A DNA stretch of 64,000 bases, taken from assembly GCA_021286855.1 (NCBI GenBank), contig JAJTBO010000001.1, forward strand, positions 186,001 through 250,000. The letters run 5' to 3'. The position numbers and the translations under genes are program-made. The notes below the pieces were generated by a model. It was not told the DNA's origin, made no database searches, and saw nothing but the letters and a program-made list of their open reading frames with translations. This document shows, piece by piece, positions 32,022-40,747 of the stretch. The stretch's first letter is position 1, and every line of letters begins with the position of its first letter. The DNA comes from Hyphomicrobiales bacterium. Lineage in GTDB: Bacteria > Pseudomonadota > Alphaproteobacteria > Rhizobiales > Ancalomicrobiaceae.

Positions 32022-32088
32022 CCGGCCGTCTCTCGAAGGCGGCCGGTGACGCATGCGATCGAGACCGTCGTCGGCTGGTCGACGACGG
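32022..32088 (+). promoter_or_regulatory. Two hairpins between atpE and atpF'
   Basis: A 7-bp stem (32022-32028 with 32040-32046) and a 9-bp stem (32065-32073 with 32080-32088) stand in tandem in the 122-base gap. Neither has a T-tract. They may protect the 3' end of the atpE message or reduce read-through, since the c subunit is needed in excess. Confidence 0.45.
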
Positions 32089-32116
32089 CTGACCGGATCA
32101 TACCGGGGCGGGACAG

Positions 32117-32656
32117 ATGGCAGAACAAGTCCACACCACGGCCGAGGTGCAGCACGAAGGCGCGCATTCGGGGGCGTTCCCGCCCTTCGATTCGTCGACC
32201 TTCGCGTCGCAGATCCTCTGGCTCGCGATCACCTTCGGCCTCTTCTACGTGCTGATGGCCAAGGTGGCTCTGCCGCGCATCGGCGGCATCCTCGAGGCGC
32301 GTCACGAGAAGATCGCCCGCGATCTCGAAGAGGCGAACCGCCTCAAGGCCGATTCGGAAGCCGCCGGCGCGGCCTACGAAGCCGCGCTGGCCGAGGCGCG
32401 CAAGAAGGCGAACGACATCGCCTCCGGCACCCGTTCCGCGCTCGCCGCCTCGATCGACGCCAAGCGTCACGATGCCGAGCAGGGCCTCTCGACGAAGATC
32501 GCCGAGGCCGAGACCCGGATCGCCGAAATCAAGTCCAAGGCGCTCGCCGAGGTCGACGGCATCGCCGTCGACACCGCCGAGACCCTGGTCTCGAGCCTGA
32601 TCGGCGAGGGCGTGGGCCGCGACGAAGTCGCCGCCGCCGTCCAGGCCGCGAAGTGA
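32117..32656 (+). CDS. atpG: ATP synthase F0 subunit b'
   Basis: A 179-residue stator subunit with one membrane helix (about residues 33-50, QILWLAITFGLFYVLMAKVA) and a long charged helix. The extra N-terminal 30 residues and the sequence LPRIGGILEARHEKI mark it as the b' form of photosynthetic and rhizobial lineages. The next gene, the b subunit, starts 10 bases downstream. The gene is often called atpF2 or atpG. Confidence 0.93.
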   Translation: MAEQVHTTAEVQHEGAHSGAFPPFDSSTFASQILWLAITFGLFYVLMAKVALPRIGGILEARHEKIARDLEEANRLKADSEAAGAAYEAALAEARKKANDIASGTRSALAASIDAKRHDAEQGLSTKIAEAETRIAEIKSKALAEVDGIAVDTAETLVSSLIGEGVGRDEVAAAVQAAK

Positions 32657-32666
32657 GGAGGAATCG

Positions 32667-33158
32667 ATGGACGCCACCTCTCTCGCCACCCTCTGGGCCT
32701 TCGTCTCGCTGGTCATCTTCCTCGGCGTGCTCGCCTATCTGAAGATCCCGGGCAAGATCGGCGCAGCGCTCGACGGCAAGGTCGCCGCGATCGCCGCCGA
32801 GCTCGACGAAGCCAAGCGCCTTCGCGAGGAAGCGGCCGAGCTGCTCGCCGCCTACAAGAAGAAGGCCGCCGACGCCGAGCTCGAGGCGCAGTCGATCGTC
32901 GCCGAAGCCAAGACCCAGGCCGACCTCGCGACCTCCGAAGCCGAGAAGTCGCTCGCCGAGCTGATTGCGCGCCGCACCAAGTCGGCCGAGGCGAAGATCG
33001 CCCAGGCCGAGGCTCAGGCCGTCGCCGAAGTGCGCTCGCGCGCCGCCGACCTCGCCGTCGCCGCCGCCGAGAAGGTCCTCGCCGCAAAGGTCTCCGGTTC
33101 GGCCGGCTCCGATCTGGTCGCCAAGGGCATCGCCGAGGTCGCCGCCAAGCTCAACTGA
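32667..33158 (+). CDS. atpF: ATP synthase F0 subunit b
   Basis: A 163-residue stator subunit: one N-terminal membrane helix (residues about 5-22) followed by KIPGKIGAALDGKVAAIAAELDEAKRLREEA and a long coiled coil. It forms a heterodimeric stalk with b'. It is the last gene of the operon and ends before a terminator. The F1 genes are not in the window, as expected for Rhizobiales. Confidence 0.95.
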   Translation: MDATSLATLWAFVSLVIFLGVLAYLKIPGKIGAALDGKVAAIAAELDEAKRLREEAAELLAAYKKKAADAELEAQSIVAEAKTQADLATSEAEKSLAELIARRTKSAEAKIAQAEAQAVAEVRSRAADLAVAAAEKVLAAKVSGSAGSDLVAKGIAEVAAKLN

Positions 33159-33183
33159 GTTCGGCCGATATCGGACGCGTTCG

Positions 33184-33226
33184 AAGACCCGCCCCTCGGC
33201 GACGAGGCGCGGGTCTTCCTCTTTCC
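33184..33226 (+). terminator. Terminator of the atp F0 operon
   Basis: A 10-bp stem (33184-33193 with 33210-33219, GAAGACCCGC) encloses a smaller CCTCG/CGAGG hairpin and is followed by CTCTTTCC. Confidence 0.8.
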
Positions 33227-33310
33227 GGGGCCTGTTCGGGTTGGGCGCGACGTCGTCCGCGTCGCGGCGACGCGGTTCGAACCGAGAGATCGAAGGGGGC
33301 GGCGACCGGC

Positions 33311-33823
33311 ATGACCCATTTCGTCTATTTCGCCTACGGCTCGAATCTCCTCGCCGCTCGTCTCCGGGCGCGCTGCCCGAGCGCCGTCTTCCTCGGCCGC
33401 GCCTCGGCCGTCGATCACACGACCGCCTTCGACGTGCGCTCGCGCGACGGTTCGACCAAGCTCGGTCTGCGCCGGAGGTCGGGCCGTGTCGCGCATGGCG
33501 CGCTGTGGCGGATCGACGAGGCGGATCGCGAAGGCCTCGCCGCCGCGGAGGGTGTGAACTACGTCGAAACGGACGGATTTGCGGTGATCGATGGCGAAGG
33601 CGGCGAAATCCGCGCAGTGACCTGGCTGCCGAAACGGCCGCCGGAGCCCGGTCTCCCTTTCGATTGGTATCGTGACCTCGCTCTCGCCGGCGCGCGCGAA
33701 TGCGGCCTTCCCGCCGAGACCATCGACGGCTTTGCCGCGGCCGACGTCGCCGTCGATCCGATGAGCGACCGTCCCGGCCGCCGCGAGGCGCTCGCCGCTC
33801 TCGCCACGCCTTTCCGGCGCTGA
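33311..33823 (+). CDS. Gamma-glutamylcyclotransferase-like protein
   Basis: A 170-residue protein of the GGCT fold. It begins THFVYFAYGSNL, the substrate-binding YGSNL loop at residues 9-13, and contains GALWRIDEADREGLAAAEGV with the probable catalytic Glu, then YVETDGFAVI and a C-terminal DWYRDLALAGARE. Enzymes of this type release 5-oxoproline from gamma-glutamyl amines or peptides. It is a single gene converging on rnhB. Confidence 0.87.
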   Translation: MTHFVYFAYGSNLLAARLRARCPSAVFLGRASAVDHTTAFDVRSRDGSTKLGLRRRSGRVAHGALWRIDEADREGLAAAEGVNYVETDGFAVIDGEGGEIRAVTWLPKRPPEPGLPFDWYRDLALAGARECGLPAETIDGFAAADVAVDPMSDRPGRREALAALATPFRR

Positions 33824-33846
33824 GACCCGGTCCGAACCGTTCGGCT

Positions 33847-34575
33847 TCAGTCCCTCTCGAACAGATCCGCCGTCTTCGTTCTCTGCGCTCGCGCCTTGGT
33901 CGAACGGCGCTTCGGCTCCCGCACGACGCCGAGCGTCTCCGCGACGGGGGCGAAACTGCGCCGATGCAGCGGCGACGCCCCCTCGTTCGCCAGCGCCGCA
34001 ACGTGCGCCGCCGTGCCGTAGCCCTTGTGGATCTCGAAGCTCCAACCGGGATGGGTCTCGCCGGCCCGCGTCATCAGCCGATCGCGGATCACCTTGGCGA
34101 CGATCGACGCCGCCGCGATCGAAACCGACCGCGCATCCCCCTTGACCAGCGCCGTGCCGGGGCAGGGGAGCCCCGGCGGCACGTCGAGCCCGTCGATGAG
34201 AACGTGGTCGGGCGCGAGCGCCAATCCCTTCACCGCGCGCCGCATCGCATCGAGGGTCGCGGCGCGGATGTCGGTCGCGTCGATCGTCGCGGCGCTGGCG
34301 AGCGCCACGGCGACGCCGTGATGCGCCAGGATCTCCTCGAACAGCGCTTCGCGCTTCGCCTCGCCGAGCTTCTTCGAATCGTTCAATCCGGCCGGCGCCC
34401 GGGTCCAGTCGAGCGCCACGGCGGCGGCGACCACCGGCCCTGCGATCGGCCCGCGCCCGGCTTCGTCGACGCCGGCGATCCTGAGATCCGGCGCGCCGAG
34501 CGCTCGCTCGTGCGCATCGTCGGGGCCGCCGACATCAGCCGAAGCCGCCCGCCGCTTCGCCTCACGCTTCGCCAT
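33847..34575 (-). CDS. rnhB: Ribonuclease HII
   Basis: RNase HII cuts RNA in RNA-DNA hybrids and single ribonucleotides in DNA. The 242-residue protein has the active-site segment [19 protein letters not shown] (first Asp and Glu), LIDGLDV, and [17 protein letters not shown] (last Asp), then [17 protein letters not shown] 34575 overlaps the end of the upstream VOC gene by 14 bases. The last 25 residues are a basic tail. Confidence 0.95.
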   Translation of the reverse strand: MAKREAKRRAASADVGGPDDAHERALGAPDLRIAGVDEAGRGPIAGPVVAAAVALDWTRAPAGLNDSKKLGEAKREALFEEILAHHGVAVALASAATIDATDIRAATLDAMRRAVKGLALAPDHVLIDGLDVPPGLPCPGTALVKGDARSVSIAAASIVAKVIRDRLMTRAGETHPGWSFEIHKGYGTAAHVAALANEGASPLHRRSFAPVAETLGVVREPKRRSTKARAQRTKTADLFERD

Positions 34576-35005
34576 CGTCCGCCTCCGGCAGTCGCAGGAC
34601 GCCCTTGTCGTCGAGCGGAAAGAACGGATTGTGCGCCACCTCCCAGAGATGGCCGTCGGGGTCGGCGAAATAGCCGGAATAGCCGCCCCAGAATGCTTCA
34701 CCCGCCGGTTTGACGAGCCGCCCTCCCGAGGTGACGGCCCGCGCCAGCGCGGCGTCGACGCCGGCGCGGTCGGCAAGGTTCCAGGCGAGCGTCGACCCCC
34801 GAAATCCCTCGCCCTCGGCGCTCACCCCGGCATCCGCCGCCAGCGCTGCGCGTCCATAGAGCGCCAGGATCACGCCGTCCATGTCGAAGAACGTCACGTG
34901 GTCGTTGCTCATCGGCCCCCGCGCGAGCCCCATCGCCCCATAGAAGGCGGTCGCGCGCGCGACGTCGGCGACGCCGAGGGTGACGAGGGAGAGACGGATC
35001 GTCAT
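34562..35005 (-). CDS. VOC-family protein (glyoxalase/dioxygenase fold)
   Basis: A 147-residue one-domain protein. It opens [20 protein letters not shown] and ends in [17 protein letters not shown], the pattern of glyoxalase-like proteins. The function is unknown. It lies between the radical SAM gene and rnhB on the same strand, with a 14-base overlap with rnhB, so these three genes are probably one transcript. Confidence 0.85.
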   Translation of the reverse strand: MTIRLSLVTLGVADVARATAFYGAMGLARGPMSNDHVTFFDMDGVILALYGRAALAADAGVSAEGEGFRGSTLAWNLADRAGVDAALARAVTSGGRLVKPAGEAFWGGYSGYFADPDGHLWEVAHNPFFPLDDKGVLRLPEADDGEA

Positions 35006-35014
35006 GGAGCCTCC

Positions 35015-36142
35015 TCAGAACAGCGAGAGCTGGACGCCGCCGGGATTGGGCGGCGTGAACCGGGTGCAGTCGAGCCCGTCGCGGCGGCCGCGCGCCAGGT
35101 CGAGCCGTTTCATCGCCAGCTCGAACCGGCGCTTGATCGCGTCCGAATAGGGGCCCGCCCCGCGCATCCGTCGCCCCCAGGCGGCGTCGTAGTCCTTGCC
35201 CTCGCGCATCGAGCGGATGAGCGAGAGCACGTGACGATAGCGGTCCGGATGATGCTCGAGGAGCCATCCTTTGAAGATCTCCGAAACTTCGAGCGGCAGG
35301 CGCAACAGCACCCAGCCGGCCTCGCGCGCGCCCGCCGCCGCCGCCGCTTCCAGGATCCTTTCGATCTCCGGATCGTTCAACGCCGGAATGACCGGCGCGA
35401 CCAGCACGCCGGTCGGCACGCCGGCGGCGGAAAGCGCCGAGATCGCCGCCAGCCGCTTCTCCGGCGTCGAGGCGCGCGGCTCCATCGAGCGCGACAGGCT
35501 GCGGTCGAGCGAGGTGATCGACAACGCCACCCGCGCCAGACCCCGCGACGCCATCGCCGAGAGGATGTCGAGATCGCGCAGAACCAGCGCCGACTTGGTG
35601 ACGACGACGACGGGATGCGAGGTGCGCTCCAGCACCTCCAGCACCTCGCGGGTGATCTTCCACCGTCGCTCGATCGGCTGATACGGGTCGGTGTTGGCGC
35701 CCAGCGCGATCGGCCGCGCCTCATAGCCGGGCGCCGCCAGCTCCCGTTCGAGCAGCCGCGCCGCGTCCGGTTTGGCGAACAGCCGCGCCTCGAAGTCGAG
35801 CCCCGGCGACAGGCCCATATAGGCGTGGGTCGGCCGGGCGTAACAATAGGCGCAGCCGTGCTCGCAGCCGCGATAGGGGTTGATCGACCGATCGAAGCCG
35901 ATGTCCGGCGAGGCGTTGCGGCTGACGATCGTCTTCGGTTTCTCGATCGTCACGGTGGTGGCGAAGGGCGGCAGATCGTCGAGATCGCCCCAGCCGTCGT
36001 CGAAGGCCTCGCGTCGTTCCCGCTCGAAGCGGCCGGAGACGTTGTCGGTCGCGCCGCGTCCACGTCGTCGCTCGGGCGCGACGCCGACGTCGGTCGCCGG
36101 GGGGGAAGGGGAGGTTTCGGCGGCGAGATTCGGCGTGTTCAT
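35015..36142 (-). CDS. PA0069-type radical SAM protein
   Basis: A 375-residue protein of the SplB/PA0069-like radical SAM group. The cluster motif is CEHGCAYCYARP (C-X3-C-X2-C), preceded by INPYRG. Other typical blocks are LGANTDPYQPIER, VVVVTKSALVLRDLDIL, VALSITSLD and LVAPVIPALNDPEIERI. Relatives of the spore-photoproduct-lyase group repair DNA, but PA0069-like members are uncharacterised. A LexA-type box lies 25-39 bases upstream of the ATG, hinting at DNA-damage induction. Another in-frame ATG at 36160 is possible. Confidence 0.88.
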   Translation of the reverse strand: MNTPNLAAETSPSPPATDVGVAPERRRGRGATDNVSGRFERERREAFDDGWGDLDDLPPFATTVTIEKPKTIVSRNASPDIGFDRSINPYRGCEHGCAYCYARPTHAYMGLSPGLDFEARLFAKPDAARLLERELAAPGYEARPIALGANTDPYQPIERRWKITREVLEVLERTSHPVVVVTKSALVLRDLDILSAMASRGLARVALSITSLDRSLSRSMEPRASTPEKRLAAISALSAAGVPTGVLVAPVIPALNDPEIERILEAAAAAGAREAGWVLLRLPLEVSEIFKGWLLEHHPDRYRHVLSLIRSMREGKDYDAAWGRRMRGAGPYSDAIKRRFELAMKRLDLARGRRDGLDCTRFTPPNPGGVQLSLF

Positions 36143-36166
36143 GGTTCGATCATGCGCCATGCGAGA

Positions 36167-36181
36167 GAACAAGACAAGAAC
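36167..36181. promoter_or_regulatory. LexA (SOS) box, GAAC-N7-GAAC
   Basis: The 15-mer GAACAAGACAAGAAC fits the alphaproteobacterial LexA direct repeat GAAC-N7-GAAC (GTTC-N7-GTTC on the other strand), and resembles the recA boxes of Rhizobium relatives. It lies in the divergent region before the radical SAM gene (start 36142) and the glycosyltransferase gene (36318). The first is the more likely target by distance. Confidence 0.6.
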
Positions 36182-36317
36182 ATGCCTCGAATTTCGGCTG
36201 TTCTCGTCCTTTCGCACGCTGGTCCCGCGGGGCGCTCTCGTTTATGAGACGAGAACGATGCGCGATCGGGCGGCGACGTCGATCCCTGTCGCGCGATCGC
36301 TCCAGGGGTCGGTCGCC

Positions 36318-36995
36318 ATGTTGTCCGTCGTCGTTCCCACGCGAAACTCCGAAGAGGGCTTGGCTCGGACCCTGTCGTCGCTGGTCTCCGGCGCGGCCGA
36401 GGGCGTCGTGCGCGAAGTGATCGTCGCCGACGCCGGTTCGACCGATGGAACCCGGATCGTCGCGGACGCCGCCGGCTGCACGCTGGTCGAGGCCGAGGCC
36501 GGCTGGTGCGGCCGCGTCGCCGCCGCGGTCGGCGTGGCGCGCCGCGCGCCCTGGTTCATGGTGCTGCCGCCCAACGTCTTCCTCGACGGCGAATGGTTCC
36601 GCGAGGGGGCGAGCTTCATCGATCGGGTCGAACGGTCGGGACGCGGCGCGGCGACGATCGCCTCCTTCCGGCTCGCCTATGACGAATTCGGTTGGCGCGC
36701 CCGCCTCGCCGAGCGCCTCCAGGCCGCCGCTCAGGGTCTCTTCGGCGCGCCGCTGCGCGAGCAGGGCCTCCTGGTCGCCGCCGAACCGTTGCGCCGCGCC
36801 GCCCGCGCCGCGCCGCCCCAGGGCGGCCATGTCGCGTTGCTCTCGGCGATCGGGCGCTGCGATCGCCGCATCCTGCGCGCCGACGCCGTCGTGCTGCCGC
36901 CCTCCGACGGCGGCACCGCCGTGCCGAGCCTCCGCGGCCTCGTCCGCATCGCGCTCGCCGGCCTCGGTCCCGCCGTCGCCGACGAGCGCGGCTGA
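36318..36995 (+). CDS. Family 2 glycosyltransferase
   Basis: A 225-residue protein of the GT-A fold: it begins LSVVVPTRNSEEGLARTLSSL and has VIVADAGSTDGTRIVADAAG, the nucleotide-sugar part of GT2 enzymes. The expected DxD region is altered (VLPPNVFLDG), so activity is uncertain. No membrane segments. AGGGG precedes ATG 36318; an earlier in-frame ATG at 36258 lacks a site. DedA follows 50 bases downstream. Confidence 0.75.
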   Translation: MLSVVVPTRNSEEGLARTLSSLVSGAAEGVVREVIVADAGSTDGTRIVADAAGCTLVEAEAGWCGRVAAAVGVARRAPWFMVLPPNVFLDGEWFREGASFIDRVERSGRGAATIASFRLAYDEFGWRARLAERLQAAAQGLFGAPLREQGLLVAAEPLRRAARAAPPQGGHVALLSAIGRCDRRILRADAVVLPPSDGGTAVPSLRGLVRIALAGLGPAVADERG

Positions 36996-37045
36996 AGGTC
37001 GCCTCGCCCGTCGACGCCGACGCGCCGATCGGCGATCATGGCCCC

Positions 37046-37687
37046 ATGGACGTCGCTGCGATCTTTCACGATCTCCTCGCTTTCGTCGAAGCCCACCGCG
37101 CCTTCGCCGGACTGATCTTCGCGCTCCTCGCCTTCGGCGAATCGCTGGTCGTCGTCGGCGTGCTGGTGCCGGCGACCGGCGTGATGATGGCCGCCGGCGC
37201 GCTGGTCGGGGCGGGCAGCCTGCCGCTCCTCGACGTCTGGGTCGGCGGCGCGCTCGGCGCGGCGCTGGGCGACACCGTCTCCTTCTGGGTCGGCCGCAGG
37301 CTCGGGCCGCACGTCCATCGGCTGTGGCCGTTCTCGCGCCATCCCGAGATGCTCGCCGCCGCCCGCGCCGCCTTTGCCCGCTGGGGCTGGGCGGCGGTGC
37401 TGATCGGCCGCTTCATTGGCCCCCTGCGCGCCAGCGTGCCGACCGTCGCCGGCATGAGCGAGATGCGCACCGGCGTCTTCCAGGCCGCCAACGTCGGTTC
37501 GGCGATCCTGTGGATCCCGGTGCTGATCGCGCCCGGCTCGATCGGCGCGGCCGCCTGGGATCTCTTTCGCTCCGGCGACGAGACCACGGCCGCTCTGCTC
37601 GTCTCCGGCCTCGTCGTGGCGCTCGTCGGCGTCGTCTGGATGTGGCGGCGGCTCCTGCCGGCGATGATGCGCCGTCCCGACGCCTGA
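37046..37687 (+). CDS. DedA-family membrane protein
   Basis: A 213-residue inner-membrane protein. It has the DedA layout: FGESLVVVGVLVPATGVMMAAGALVG, GGALGAALGDTVSFWVGRRLGP and RFIGPLRASVPTVAGMSEM, including the conserved charged residues. Four to six membrane segments. DedA proteins recycle undecaprenyl phosphate and phospholipids across the membrane. The upstream start choice is fixed by frame; the ribosome-binding site is weak. Confidence 0.88.
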   Translation: MDVAAIFHDLLAFVEAHRAFAGLIFALLAFGESLVVVGVLVPATGVMMAAGALVGAGSLPLLDVWVGGALGAALGDTVSFWVGRRLGPHVHRLWPFSRHPEMLAAARAAFARWGWAAVLIGRFIGPLRASVPTVAGMSEMRTGVFQAANVGSAILWIPVLIAPGSIGAAAWDLFRSGDETTAALLVSGLVVALVGVVWMWRRLLPAMMRRPDA

Positions 37688-37693
37688 TACCGA

Positions 37694-37730
37694 GCTTGCG
37701 AAGTTTCGACCCGTTCGAAACTTCGCAAGC
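37694..37730. repeat. 16-bp inverted repeat (REP-like hairpin)
   Basis: A perfect 16-bp inverted repeat (37694-37709 GCTTGCGAAGTTTCGA with 37715-37730) has a 5-base loop. It follows the DedA stop directly. It has no T-tract, and its arms are less GC-rich than normal here. A second related dyad (CACACGA ... TCGTGTG) lies at about 37770-37806. Confidence 0.8.
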
Positions 37731-37823
37731 GAAGGCGAGCCGGAACGGGCGTCGGCCGGTCAGGCCGTGACCACACGAAATTTCGACGAGTCGGGATCTC
37801 GTGTGACGGGTATGTGACGACGA

Positions 37824-37849
37824 AGGCCCGGACGTCGCCGTCCGGGCCT
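37824..37849. terminator. Terminator between dedA and ETF-QO genes
   Basis: An 11-bp perfect stem (37824-37834 with 37839-37849) closed by TCGC. It lies 25 bases beyond the minus-strand ETF-QO stop and so fits as its terminator. Confidence 0.75.
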
Positions 37850-37874
37850 CGCGAAATCGTCGATCGACCGATCG

Positions 37875-39551
37875 TCACATGTTCGGATAGTTCGGCCCGC
37901 CCGAGCCTTCCGGGCAGGTCCAGGTGATGTTGCCGTTCGGATCCTTGATGTCGCAGGTCTTGCAGTGGACGCAGTTCTGCGAATTGATCACGAAGGTCAT
38001 GCCCTCCGGCTTCTCCATCCACTCGTAGACGCCGGCCGGGCAATAGCGGGTCGACGGCCCGCCGTAGACGCCGAGCTCCGAGGACTTCTGCAGGGCGGGA
38101 TCGGAGAGCTTCAGGTGGATCGGCTGATCCTCCTCGTGGTTGGTGTTCGACAGGAACACCGAGGAGAGCCGGTCGAAGGAGATCTTGCCGTCGGGCTTGG
38201 GATAGACGATCGGCCTGCATTCGGCCGCCGGCTTCAACGACTTCGCGTCGGTCTTGCCGTGCTTCAGCGTGCCGAAGAACGAGAATCCGAACAGCTCGTT
38301 GGTCCACATGTCGAGACCGCCGAGCGCCACGCCGAGCACCGTGCCGAGCTTCGACCACAGCGGCTTGACGTTGCGGACCTTGAAGAGGTCCTTGCCGACC
38401 AGCGACTTGCGCCAGCCGGTCTCGTATTCGATCGGCTCGTCGTGGGCGCGGCCGGCGGCCAGCGCCTCGGCGATCACTTCCGCCGCCATCTCGCCCGACA
38501 GCATCGCGTTGTGGCTGCCCTTGATCCGCGGCACGTTGACGAAGCCGGCCGAACAGCCGATCAGCGCGCCGCCCGGGAAGGTCAGCTTCGGCACCGACTG
38601 ATAGCCGCCCTCGGTGATGGCGCGCGCGCCGTAGGCGAGCCGCTTGCCGCCCTCGAAGACGTCGCGGATCGCCGGATGCGTCTTGAAGCGCTGGAACTCC
38701 TCGAACGGCGACAGATGCGGGTTCTCGTAGTTGAGATGCACCACGAAGCCGACGACGACCTGATCGTCCTCCATGTGATAGAGGAACGAGCCGCCGCCGG
38801 TCTTCAGATCCAGCGGCCAGCCGAAGGAGTGACGGACCGCGCCGGGCCGGCTCTTCTTCGGGTCGATCTGCCAGAGTTCCTTGATGCCGATGCCGAACTT
38901 CGGCACGTCGCAATCCTTGGCGAGGTCGTACTTGGCGATCAGCTGCTTGGCCAGCGATCCGCGCACGCCTTCGCCGATCAGCGTGTACTTGGCGAGCAGC
39001 GCCATGCCGCGGGTGAAGCTGTCCTTGGGCTCGCCGTCGCGGCCGACGCCCATGTCGCCGGTGGCGACGCCGATCACCCGGCCCTCGTCGTCGTAGAGGA
39101 TCTCGGAGGCCGCGAAGCCCGGATAGATCTCGACGCCCAGCGCTTCCGCCTTGCCGGCGAGCCAGCGGCAGACGTTGCCGAGGCTGACGATGTAGTTGCC
39201 GTGGTTGTTCATGAGCTTGGGCATCATGAAATTCGGCAGGGTGATCGCGCCGGCCGGTCCGAGCACCTGGAAATGGTCGTCGATGACCGGGGTCTTGAAG
39301 GGATGGTCGGGATCGTCGCGCCAATCGGGGAAGATCTTATCGATGGCGATCGGATCGACGATCGCGCCCGACAGGATGTGCGCGCCGACTTCGGAGCCCT
39401 TCTCGAGCACCACGACGGAGATCTCCCGACCGGTCTCGGCGGCGATCTCCTTGAGGCGAATGGCCGCACACAGGCCCGCCGGGCCCGCGCCGACGATCAC
39501 CACGTCGAATTCCATCGCGTCGCGCTCGGGAAGCTCCATAGCCTCGCTCAT
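37875..39551 (-). CDS. etfD: Electron transfer flavoprotein-ubiquinone oxidoreductase
   Basis: ETF-QO passes electrons from ETF (fatty-acid and amino-acid oxidation) to ubiquinone at the inner membrane. The 558-residue protein has an N-terminal FAD site (VVIVGAGPAGLCAAIRL), the membrane-associated ubiquinone region, and a C-terminal 4Fe-4S domain (NCVHCKTCDIKDPNGNITW) with the Cys ligands present. ATG 39551 follows GAGGAGGAG. The gene etfA/B pair is not nearby. Confidence 0.95.
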   Translation of the reverse strand: MSEAMELPERDAMEFDVVIVGAGPAGLCAAIRLKEIAAETGREISVVVLEKGSEVGAHILSGAIVDPIAIDKIFPDWRDDPDHPFKTPVIDDHFQVLGPAGAITLPNFMMPKLMNNHGNYIVSLGNVCRWLAGKAEALGVEIYPGFAASEILYDDEGRVIGVATGDMGVGRDGEPKDSFTRGMALLAKYTLIGEGVRGSLAKQLIAKYDLAKDCDVPKFGIGIKELWQIDPKKSRPGAVRHSFGWPLDLKTGGGSFLYHMEDDQVVVGFVVHLNYENPHLSPFEEFQRFKTHPAIRDVFEGGKRLAYGARAITEGGYQSVPKLTFPGGALIGCSAGFVNVPRIKGSHNAMLSGEMAAEVIAEALAAGRAHDEPIEYETGWRKSLVGKDLFKVRNVKPLWSKLGTVLGVALGGLDMWTNELFGFSFFGTLKHGKTDAKSLKPAAECRPIVYPKPDGKISFDRLSSVFLSNTNHEEDQPIHLKLSDPALQKSSELGVYGGPSTRYCPAGVYEWMEKPEGMTFVINSQNCVHCKTCDIKDPNGNITWTCPEGSGGPNYPNM

Positions 39552-39736
39552 GCCCAAGAACTCCTCCTCGCTCGCGCGCCGCATCGCTGCGATGCGCCTC
39601 CAGCCACGACCTTTTCGCGCCGCGGTATCGCCAGCCGGGCGATCCTCGGTCTATGATCCCCTGGATCACTTAGACGCTTTCGAACCTTCCGCCAAGGTGG
39701 AAGAAAGTGTCGTATAGGGAATAACGTCGCACCCCA

Positions 39737-40687
39737 ATGCACGGCGCGGATCCGATCCTTCTTCTCGACTGGTATGCGGCGATGGGCGTCGACGTCGCCC
39801 TCGACGAAGACCCCGTCGACCGCTTCCTCGAGTCGATGCGCGAGGCGGAGACGCGGCGCGCCCGGGCGCTCGAGACGGCGGCGTCGCTCCGGGCCGTTCC
39901 GAGCGCGCCGACCGAGCCGTCGGAGGCTCCGCTCTCGCCGCCCTTCGAGGGGGCGCGCCCGCCGTCCGACGCCGCCCGCGCGCCTCGGCCCACGGCGCGG
40001 CCGCTGCCGACCGAACGGCCGCGGTTCGAGCCGCCGCCGCAACCGGTCGCCCGTCCGAGCCTCGGCGCGGTCGTGCCCGGCGACGCCGGCGTCGTGGCGG
40101 CGCGCGAGGCGGCCGCCTCCGCCGCCTCCCTCGACGACCTGCGCGCCGCGCTCGAGCGTTTCGACGGCTGCAATCTGCGTCTCACCGCGCGCCGGCTGGT
40201 CTTCGCCGACGGCGCGGCGGGAGCGAAGGTGATGTTCGTCGGCGAGGCCCCCGGCCGCGAGGAGGACGAGGCCGGCCTGCCCTTCGTCGGCCGCTCCGGC
40301 CGGCTGCTCGATCGCATGTTGGCCGCGATCGGGATCGCGCGCTCCGAGGTCTATATCGCCAATGTCGTCCCCTGGCGTCCGCCGGGCAATCGCACGCCGA
40401 CGCCGCAGGAGACCGAGATCTGCAAACCCTTCGTCGCCCGCCAGATCGAACTGGTCGGACCGAAGGTGCTGGTCTTCCTCGGCGGCGCTTCCGCCGCGGC
40501 GCTCACCGGCGCGACCCAGGGCATCATGCGCCTGCGCGGTCGTTGGCTGACCCACCGGACGTCGATCGGCGAGGTTCCCGCCCTGCCGACGCTGCATCCC
40601 GCCTATCTTCTGCGCCAGCCGGCCCACAAGCGCCTCGCCTGGCGCGACTTCCTGGAGATCCGGCGGCGTCTCGACGGCGAAAACTGA
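39737..40687 (+). CDS. Uracil-DNA glycosylase, family 4-like
   Basis: A 316-residue repair enzyme removing uracil from DNA. The catalytic domain (about 130-310) has GEAPGREEDEAGLPFVGRSG (motif A, 169-188), PWRPPGNRTPTP and motif B HPAYLL (287-292). The N-terminal 100 residues are Pro/Ala-rich and probably disordered. Only two Cys (145 and 229) stand where iron-sulfur UDGs carry four, so cluster binding is doubtful. Divergent from ETF-QO. Confidence 0.88.
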   Translation: MHGADPILLLDWYAAMGVDVALDEDPVDRFLESMREAETRRARALETAASLRAVPSAPTEPSEAPLSPPFEGARPPSDAARAPRPTARPLPTERPRFEPPPQPVARPSLGAVVPGDAGVVAAREAAASAASLDDLRAALERFDGCNLRLTARRLVFADGAAGAKVMFVGEAPGREEDEAGLPFVGRSGRLLDRMLAAIGIARSEVYIANVVPWRPPGNRTPTPQETEICKPFVARQIELVGPKVLVFLGGASAAALTGATQGIMRLRGRWLTHRTSIGEVPALPTLHPAYLLRQPAHKRLAWRDFLEIRRRLDGEN

Positions 40688-40747
40688 CGAAAATCGGTGA
40701 AATTCGGCCATTTTCGGCAAAATGGTCGGCGATTTTCACGATTTTTT
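40688..40747 (+). terminator. Nested AT-rich hairpin and T-tract after UDG
   Basis: CCATTTT/AAAATGG (40708-40714 with 40719-40725, CGGC loop) lies inside an outer dyad (40688-40695 with 40730-40737), followed by GATTTTTTC. This AT-rich stretch stands out strongly from its surroundings and works as a terminator. Confidence 0.72.

Noticed and set aside
33265..33290. GGTTCGAACC-like sequence suggesting a tRNA T-loop
   Set aside because: No acceptor, D or anticodon arm can be built around it; it is a chance palindrome before the gamma-glutamylcyclotransferase gene.
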